Shown: piece by piece, positions 58,111-64,000 of the stretch
Numbering within the stretch: the stretch's first letter is position 1
Layout of the letters: each line of letters opens with the position of its first letter
Assembly (NCBI GenBank): GCA_015063885.1
Contig: SVTH01000003.1
Location: 1 to 64,000, forward strand
DNA: 64,000 nt
DNA from: Oscillospiraceae bacterium
Lineage (GTDB): Bacteria > Bacillota > Clostridia > Oscillospirales > CAG-382
Direction: 5' to 3'
Translations under genes and position numbers: made by a program
Notes under the pieces: model-generated
What the model saw: the letters and a program-made list of their open reading frames with translations, nothing else
Database searches by the model: none
What the model was told of the DNA's origin: nothing

Positions 58111-58919
58111 CATATAGCCTCCATGATCTTTTGTCGGTTACGGAAACGGGTGAGATAGCGGAACCCCGCCCCTTCCGCAAGGGCGACGGCTTCTTTGAAG
58201 TTTGCGCCCACGTCGGGAGAGACGTGCGCGTCACTGCCTAAGGTGAGGTATTCCCCGCCCAAAGAGCGGTAGAAGGAAAGCAATTCCATACAGGGGTCCG
58301 GCTCTGCAAGAGACCCTCTCCGCACGGCGGCGGTGTTGATCTCCAGGGCGATCCCTCTTTCGATCAAGGCCTTGAACACAGGCTCAAAGGCCTCCTTGGT
58401 CACGGGGAAGCAATACTGCCGCTCCTTTTCCACGTACCGCACGGGGTAAAGGATGTGGGTGAGCACGTCCACCTCCGCCTTCTGTGCGATGGTGATCAGG
58501 TCGGCAAGGTAGGTGTCCCAAAGATCCCGCAGGTGGTCGTCGGAAAAGGACTTGCAGTCCATGAAATAGAAGTCGATGTTTCCCTTGCCGTTGTGCTGGG
58601 AGCCCAACACCACGTCGTACTCCCGCTTGGCAACCAGCTTGCGGGCGGCCTCCGGGTCGTAGGCGGGCTGACCGATCTCGATGCCCCGCAGGACGTCCAG
58701 CTTCCCTGCGAAGGCTTCCTTGGCCTCCAGGAGAAGGGTCTCTTCTTTTTCCAGGTCGGGGGCTTCCGCGGTGCCCAACAGCACCATGTCCAGCTCGTAA
58801 TGGTTGGTCAGCGCCAGCTCGGCAAGGCCTTTTTTGACAGCCCATTCACAGTGCCCCAGCAGGGTCGCTTCGGAATCAAAGGATATTTCGTTGTGGGTGT
58901 GATAATCAAACAGTTTCAT
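58110..58919 (-). CDS. PHP-domain histidinol-phosphatase-like phosphatase
   Basis: A 269-residue PHP metallophosphatase of the HisK type. Metal ligands: DYHTHNEISFD near residues 5-15, LTNHYEL, RGIEIGQPAYDPE, GSQHNGKG, LTHILYPVRY and LGSDAHVSPDVG. The family contains L-histidinol phosphatases, but no other his gene is near, so the substrate is open. The ATG has no recognisable Shine-Dalgarno; a promoter at 58935-58964 implies a leader of only about ten bases. First gene of the tight cluster running to ispE. Confidence 0.85.
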   Translation of the reverse strand: MKLFDYHTHNEISFDSEATLLGHCEWAVKKGLAELALTNHYELDMVLLGTAEAPDLEKEETLLLEAKEAFAGKLDVLRGIEIGQPAYDPEAARKLVAKREYDVVLGSQHNGKGNIDFYFMDCKSFSDDHLRDLWDTYLADLITIAQKAEVDVLTHILYPVRYVEKERQYCFPVTKEAFEPVFKALIERGIALEINTAAVRRGSLAEPDPCMELLSFYRSLGGEYLTLGSDAHVSPDVGANFKEAVALAEGAGFRYLTRFRNRQKIMEAI

Positions 58920-58934
58920 AAGCAGTTGTTAGAA

Positions 58935-58964
58935 AGTTTATGGTAGTAATTTATTGGCGGTAAA
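58935..58964 (-). promoter_or_regulatory. Sigma-A-like promoter close to the PHP phosphatase start
   Basis: Minus strand TTTACC (58959-58964), 18 bases, TAAACT (58935-58940). The start of transcription would be about ten bases before the ATG. Confidence 0.5.
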
Positions 58965-59039
58965 ACAGTTTTTTCGGTTTGGAAAAGGACATCCGGCTGT
59001 GAGGAGATGCCGCCGCACCTCGCCAACCTTGCGGGTTGC

Positions 59040-59340
59040 CGAGTCGAACTTCCGCGCATGGCGTGAGCCTAAGCGGAAGTCAAAAAATGCCCGCATTTTT
59101 TGAGGATATGGCTGCTCCTTTACACTACCGCTTTTTCCGTTCCGTTAGTTACTTAAAACAGTTCTTACGTTACAGAAGGGTACATCTAATTCCCAACCAT
59201 ATCCCTGCGGGGCGCTCCGCACCCCTTGGTTTTCTCCGCTCGGCTACGCCTCGACTACGAAAACTTCGACTCCGCCGCGGGAGAGCCTTCGTTTTCCTAT
59301 CCTTTCCCCCTTCTCCGCGGCTCCGCTCAGAATGACAGTC
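59040..59340. repeat. Composite inverted-repeat element (family M1), copy 3
   Basis: Starts at the internal hairpin module (CTTCCGCGCATGG...GCGGAAG) and runs to the right end GCTCAGAATGACAG. The left terminal module is missing. Same orientation as the copies near 36.3 and 36.7 kb. The gap 58965-59861 has no gene. Confidence 0.72.
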
Positions 59341-59361
59341 CGAGGGTAAGGGTAGCAAAAG

Positions 59362-59789
59362 CGCTACGAATAGCACAGCCGCTACCCCCTGTTTGTCACT
59401 CTGAGCGAGTGCGGGATAGAGCCGTCACGGCTGCGCACAAGGAAACAACCCGCACGAGTCGAACTCTTATGAGTGGCGTGAGCCCGAATAAGAGTCAAAA
59501 AATGCCAAGCATTTTTTGAGGGTATGGCTACACATTAGCACTACCGTTTTTTTCCGTTCCGTCAGTTACTTAAAACAGTTCTTGCGTTACAGGAGGGTAC
59601 ATCTAATTCCAACCATATCCCTACGGGGTGCTACGCACCCCTTGGTTTTGCTCCGAACGGCACTAACGTGCCTTGCTTTCTCCGCAAACCTGAGCTCAAG
59701 AATGACGTCCTGAACTGAGCAGGATCTCTTCGCCGCGGAAGAATCCTCTGCTCTCACACGACCGCTTCTGCGGCTTGCTCAAGGTGACG
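59362..59789. repeat. Composite inverted-repeat element (family M1), copy 4, rearranged right end
   Basis: The left end has TTTGTCACTCTGAGC (59393 on). The middle follows the family to about 59710. The right part diverges into a hairpin GAGCAGGAT...TCTGCTC (59717-59754) and ends at GCTTGCTCAAGGTGAC (59774-59789), which is again the inverse of the left terminal repeat. Confidence 0.68.
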
Positions 59790-59861
59790 CCCCCCCGCAG
59801 GGGATATGATCAAATTGCGTCGCTTGCCCGAATGCATTGCGGGCAAAAAAGCACTGACGCC

Positions 59862-62800
59862 TTAAAACAGCGTAAACTGATTGGACTCCGGCAGGCCGTC
59901 CAGGCAGCCGTTGTTTCTCAGCATTTCCACCACGCTCTTGCCGACGCCGGGCTCCAGCATCAGTTCCTCCACGGTGGTGACCTTACCGGTGGCGATGGCG
60001 TTCTGGATACGCTCTGCGGCGCCCTGTCCCAGCCCGGAAAGGGAGGTGAAGGGCAGACGCACCTTGCCGTCCTCGGGAAGGAACTTGAAGGCGTGGGATT
60101 TGAAGATGTTCACGGGCAGGAACTCCACCCCGCGGGCGTACATCTCCACCACCAGGTTGAGAATGACCAGCATATCCTCGTCCTTGGCGGTGAGGTTCTG
60201 GGCGTTCTGCAGCTCCCGCATTTTCGCCTTGATGGCCCGCAGACCCTGCATCACCAGGGCACCGTCGAAGGTGTCCGCCTTGATGGTGAAGTAGGCGGCG
60301 TAGAAGGCCACGGGCTCGTAAACCTTGAACCAGCCCAATCGCAGAGCCGCAATGGTATAGGCGGCGGCGTGGGCCTTGGGGAACATGTACTTGATCTTCT
60401 GACAGGACTCGATGTACCAATCGGGAACGTCGCACTTCTTCATTTCCGCGATCAGGTCTTCCGTCAGACCCTTACCCTTACGGGTACGCTCCATGGCGGT
60501 GAAGGCCACGGAGGAATCCAGCCCCTTCTGCATCAGGTAGATCATAATGCTGTCTCGGGTACCGATGATCTCGTGAATGGAGCAGGTGCCGTTGGCGATG
60601 AGATCCTTACCGTTGCCCAGCCAAATGCCCGTACCGTGGGAAAGGCCGGAGATCTGCAACAGGTCGGAGAAGTTCTGAGGCTTGGCGTCCTCGATCATCT
60701 GAATGGCGTATTTGGTGCCGAACTCGGGAAGACCGAAGGTGCCCAGGTTGCAATCGATGTCCTTGGGGGTGATCCCCAGGGGCTTGGTGGATTTGAACAG
60801 CTCGTACACGTTGACGTCGTTCATGGGGAGCGCCATCACGGAACGGCCTGTGTATTCTTCCAGAATGCGGTAGAAGGTGGGAACATCGTGACCCAGGATA
60901 TCCAGCTTCAGCAGGGTATCGTGGAGGTATTCAAAGGCGAAGTGGGTGGTGATGACCCCGGAGGATTCCTTCTCCGCAGGGTATTGCACGGGAGTGAAAT
61001 CGTAGATCTGATACTGCTTGGGGATGACCACGATGCCGCCGGGATGCTGACCCGTGGTACGCTTCACGCCGATACAGCCGTCGATAAGACGCTCGATCTC
61101 CGCACGGGTGAGGTCCTTCCCCTCCTCCTCTAAGTAATGCTTCACAAAGCCGAAGCAGGTCTTGGACTGGAGAGCGGACACGGTGCCTGCGCGGAAGATG
61201 TTCTCCTTGCCGAACAGCACCTCGGTATATTTATGGGCGGCGGACTGGACGTCTCCCGAGAAGTTCAGGTCGATATCCGGTGCCTTTTCCCCGTGGAAGC
61301 CCAGGAAGGTCTCGAAGGGGATGTCGTGGCCGTCCACCGTCATTTTGGTGCCGCAGCGGGGGCAGTTCTTGTCGGGCATATCAAAGCCCGAGCCGTAGGA
61401 GCCGTCGGTGATGAACTCGCTGTGCTTACAAACGGGGCAGCGCCAATGGGGGGGCAGGGGGTTTACCTCGGAAATGTGTGCCAGGGAGGCCACGAAGGAG
61501 GAGCCCACGGAGCCTCGGGAGCCCACGTAATAGCCGTTTTCCTCGGAGTTACGCACCAGGTTACGGGCGATGATGTAAAGCACCGCAAAGCCGTTTTTGA
61601 TGATGGAGGTCAGTTCCCTGTCCATTCTGGCCTTGACGATCTCGGGAATGGGGTCGCCGTAAAGCTTCTTCGCCGTCTCCTCGCAGGTACGGATCAGGTC
61701 CTCGTCCGCACCGGGGATCTCGGGGGTATACTGTCCGTCGGGAATGGGCTTCAAGAACTCCACGCTTTCGGCGATCTTGCGGGGGTTGTCGATGACCACT
61801 TCCCTTGCCTTTTCCTCTCCCAGGAAGGAGAAGGCCTCCAGCATTTCGTCGGTGGTCTTGAAATACAGCTTGGTATCTCTGCCGCCGTCGGAGAAGCCCT
61901 GACCCTTCTGCAGGATCTGTCTGTAAAGCTCGTCCTCCGGCTCCAAGAAGTGGACGTCTCCCGTGGCGCAGACGGGCTTGTTCAGCTTGTCCGCCACACG
62001 GATCACGGTTCTGTCGTATTCGTGGAGCTGCTCCAGGGCCTTTTGGGGATCGTTCCCCAGCTTGCCGTCCTCGTAGAGGAACCAGTTGTTGGTCCAGGGC
62101 TGGATCTCCAGGTAGTCGTACATTTCGGCGATCTTGCAAAGCTCCCCGAAGGGCTTGCCGTCCACCACCGCCTGGTAGAACTCCCCTGCGATACAGGCGG
62201 AGCCTAAGATCAGACCCTCGCGGTGCTCCTTCAGCACCGTTTTGGGGATGCGGGGGTGACGGTTGAAATAGTTGAGATAGGAGAAGGAGACCAATTGATA
62301 CAGGTTCTTCAGCCCCGTTTCGTTCTTGGCCAGCAGTACGATGTGATAGGTGTTCTTCAGCCGCTTGGGGTCGGAATTTTCCGCCATGGCGGTGACCATC
62401 TCTCCCGTGGTGAAGATACCGTTGGCGGCAAGCTTCCCGATGAGGCAATCGAAGATGCGGGCAAGCATTTCCGTATCCTCGTTGGCACGGTGGTGGTCGA
62501 AATCTCCCAGCTTGAAGTATCTCGCCAGGGAGTCCAGGGTGTGGCGGTTCAGATCGCTGTTGATGAAGCGGGACAGTGCCACGGTATCCAAACAGGGGCA
62601 ATCGAACTCCATGCCGTAGTCGGCGCAGGCCTTGCGGATAAAGGAGGCGTCGAAGGAGGCGTTATGCGCCACCAGCATTCTTCCCCCTGCGAAGGCCAGG
62701 AAGTCCCGCACGGCGGTCTCCACGTCGGGAGCGTCCTTCACCATGTCGTCGGTGATGCCCGTGAGCTGAGTGATGTTCTCGGGGATGGGCATACCGGGGT

Positions 62801-64000
62801 TGACGAAGGTCTCGAAGGTCTCCCCCAGCTCCCCGCCCTTGTAAAGCAGGGCGGCGATCTGGGTGATGCCGCAGTTCTGCACGGAAAGTCCCGTGGTCTC
62901 GATATCAAAGACGATGAATTCGTCCTTGGCAAAATTCTTGTTGTCCTTCTCGTCGGAGTAGAAGAACACCGCACGGGCGGTATCGTCCACCAAATAGCCC
63001 TCCATGCCGTAAATGGGCTTCACGTCGGGGCATTTTTTGGTGGCCTTCATGATCTCCGGGAAGGCCTGCAGGTTGCCGTGGTCGGTGATGGCCAGGGCGG
63101 GACAGCCCCAATCCTGAGCACGCTTCATAATAGCGCCGGGATCGGACATGGCGTCCATAGCGGACATATTGGTATGGCAATGGAGCTCCACACGGGGGGT
63201 GGGGTTGGTCTCCTTGCGGAACAGCGCCTTCACCGTTGCCATGGCGGAGACGCGGATCACCAGCTCCCCGTCGAAATCGGAGAACTGTGCCTTGCCCTCC
63301 ACCAGCACGTAGGCAGGTGCCTTGGGGAAGGAGGTGCCCTTTTCCGCCTGGAAGCGCAGCATCACGGAGGCTTCCCCGTCGGTGACGAACATCTTGAAGG
63401 AGTTCTTGGGCTTATCGTAGTTTTCCTTCTCTTCCCAGGAGAACAGCTTCCCCACGAAGGAAACGAAGGTATCCTTCCGCAGCATTTTGATGGGCACCAG
63501 GGGAGAACGGTTCTTCAGGGTGCCGTAGACGGGCTTGGGCTCGGTGATATCGAAGGTCATGTTGCCCACCTTCAACAGCACCTTGCCGTCCTCGGTATGC
63601 TCGGGGATGGCGGCGTCGGGGCCGAAGAAGTTCAGCGCCATGCTCTTGGATTCCTGCAACACGCTGTTACGGATGCTGTTGGCTTCCTCCGCGGCCTCCT
63701 CACGGGCGGCCTTCCGCATGGCGGCAACCCCTGCCGCCTCGTAGGTTGCGGGGTTTACCTCCTCGCCGGTGATATACACGGCGATATCCAGTCCGAACTG
63801 ACAACGGATGCACTCCGTCAGAAACACAGCCGCACCGCTGTGGGTGACGAAGGCGGGGGAAACGGCACGGCGGAGGCTGATCTCCAAGGTGCCTCTGGGG
63901 GCGTCGAAATGCAAAACGCAATCCTCAAAAAAGCCGTAGCTCACCCCGGAGCCGGTGACTCTCTTCAGCAATGCGATCAACCCCTTGACGCACTCCGGCG
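59862..64000 (-). CDS. polC: DNA polymerase III alpha subunit, PolC type (5' end cut by window edge)
   Basis: The open frame runs off the right edge without a stop, so at least 1379 codons are present and the true start is outside. PolC is the main replicative polymerase of Gram-positives. Domains: N-terminal region and OB fold, PHP start VELHCHTNMSAMDAM (near 63.19 kb), an inserted DEDDh proofreading exonuclease FIVFDIETTGLS (near 62.9 kb), zinc finger CPVC...CPRCG (near 61.4 kb), and polymerase core APDIDLNFSGD (near 61.27 kb). The C-terminus has the helix-hairpin-helix ELMLEPGVGKSVVEML. No terminator is visible after the stop; the gene ends beside the M1 repeats. Confidence 0.97.
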   Translation of the reverse strand, partial: PECVKGLIALLKRVTGSGVSYGFFEDCVLHFDAPRGTLEISLRRAVSPAFVTHSGAAVFLTECIRCQFGLDIAVYITGEEVNPATYEAAGVAAMRKAAREEAAEEANSIRNSVLQESKSMALNFFGPDAAIPEHTEDGKVLLKVGNMTFDITEPKPVYGTLKNRSPLVPIKMLRKDTFVSFVGKLFSWEEKENYDKPKNSFKMFVTDGEASVMLRFQAEKGTSFPKAPAYVLVEGKAQFSDFDGELVIRVSAMATVKALFRKETNPTPRVELHCHTNMSAMDAMSDPGAIMKRAQDWGCPALAITDHGNLQAFPEIMKATKKCPDVKPIYGMEGYLVDDTARAVFFYSDEKDNKNFAKDEFIVFDIETTGLSVQNCGITQIAALLYKGGELGETFETFVNPGMPIPENITQLTGITDDMVKDAPDVETAVRDFLAFAGGRMLVAHNASFDASFIRKACADYGMEFDCPCLDTVALSRFINSDLNRHTLDSLARYFKLGDFDHHRANEDTEMLARIFDCLIGKLAANGIFTTGEMVTAMAENSDPKRLKNTYHIVLLAKNETGLKNLYQLVSFSYLNYFNRHPRIPKTVLKEHREGLILGSACIAGEFYQAVVDGKPFGELCKIAEMYDYLEIQPWTNNWFLYEDGKLGNDPQKALEQLHEYDRTVIRVADKLNKPVCATGDVHFLEPEDELYRQILQKGQGFSDGGRDTKLYFKTTDEMLEAFSFLGEEKAREVVIDNPRKIAESVEFLKPIPDGQYTPEIPGADEDLIRTCEETAKKLYGDPIPEIVKARMDRELTSIIKNGFAVLYIIARNLVRNSEENGYYVGSRGSVGSSFVASLAHISEVNPLPPHWRCPVCKHSEFITDGSYGSGFDMPDKNCPRCGTKMTVDGHDIPFETFLGFHGEKAPDIDLNFSGDVQSAAHKYTEVLFGKENIFRAGTVSALQSKTCFGFVKHYLEEEGKDLTRAEIERLIDGCIGVKRTTGQHPGGIVVIPKQYQIYDFTPVQYPAEKESSGVITTHFAFEYLHDTLLKLDILGHDVPTFYRILEEYTGRSVMALPMNDVNVYELFKSTKPLGITPKDIDCNLGTFGLPEFGTKYAIQMIEDAKPQNFSDLLQISGLSHGTGIWLGNGKDLIANGTCSIHEIIGTRDSIMIYLMQKGLDSSVAFTAMERTRKGKGLTEDLIAEMKKCDVPDWYIESCQKIKYMFPKAHAAAYTIAALRLGWFKVYEPVAFYAAYFTIKADTFDGALVMQGLRAIKAKMRELQNAQNLTAKDEDMLVILNLVVEMYARGVEFLPVNIFKSHAFKFLPEDGKVRLPFTSLSGLGQGAAERIQNAIATGKVTTVEELMLEPGVGKSVVEMLRNNGCLDGLPESNQFTLF

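Noticed and set aside
59825..59847. Hairpin TTGCCCG/CGGGCAA near the polC end as its terminator
   Set aside because: On the minus strand the T-run comes before the stem, not after it.

Overview
The window is GC-rich bacterial chromosome with dense genes, strong Shine-Dalgarno sequences and many sigma-A promoters whose -35 and -10 boxes are 17 bases apart. PolC-type DNA polymerase III, AddAB, SpoIIR and a SpoVD-like transpeptidase inside a division cluster point to an endospore-forming member of the Bacillota, class Clostridia. The many secreted lipoproteins, the serpins and the GC content fit an uncultured gut Oscillospirales-like lineage, but that placement is inference. There is no phage, CRISPR array, transposase or rRNA.

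Layout. 1-4.9 kb: start of an exported protein (cut by the left edge), a methyltransferase, and a four-gene operon of ECF sigma factor, membrane anti-sigma-like protein and two lipoprotein serpins. 5-9.5 kb: two membrane-anchored surface proteins, an ASCH-glycerate kinase fusion and an SGNH hydrolase. 9.5-19.6 kb: a compact division and wall cluster on the minus strand (mraZ, rsmH, ftsL-like, PASTA penicillin-binding protein, mraY, ftsW, murG, ftsQ, and ftsZ with its own promoter), with no Mur ligases and no ftsA. 19.9-27.9 kb: tRNA-Thr(CGT), two lipoproteins, a methyltransferase, a copper ATPase, a small alarmone synthetase and a membrane protein. 28-32.2 kb: deoxynucleoside salvage operon (deoC, deoD, deoB, cdd, pyrimidine phosphorylase). 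32.3-35.9 kb: two-component system plus a secreted protein, both preceded by matching 11-base direct repeats. 36-37.3 kb: non-coding repeat region. 37.3-41.8 kb: two large lipoproteins. 41.9-43.0 kb: small AT-rich island with two membrane proteins. 43.1-46.6 kb: ThuA-like protein and a peptidoglycan-scavenging operon (NTF2-like protein, serine hydrolase, NamZ). 46.7-47.7 kb: tandem repeat array. 47.7-55.6 kb: acidic lipoprotein, addA, addB, spoIIR. 55.7-58.9 kb: ispE, aminotransferase, Lrp-type regulator and PHP phosphatase in one tight cluster. 58.9-59.8 kb: repeats. 59.9-64 kb: polC, cut by the right edge.

The most interesting units are (i) the ECF sigma/anti-sigma operon that carries two lipoprotein serpins with unlike reactive loops, which looks like a cell-surface protease-response system; (ii) the PhoP-like 11-base direct repeats that tie the two-component system to its own promoter and to a secreted Tyr-rich protein; (iii) the ASCH-glycerate kinase fusion; and (iv) three families of non-coding inverted-repeat elements concentrated in intergenic space.
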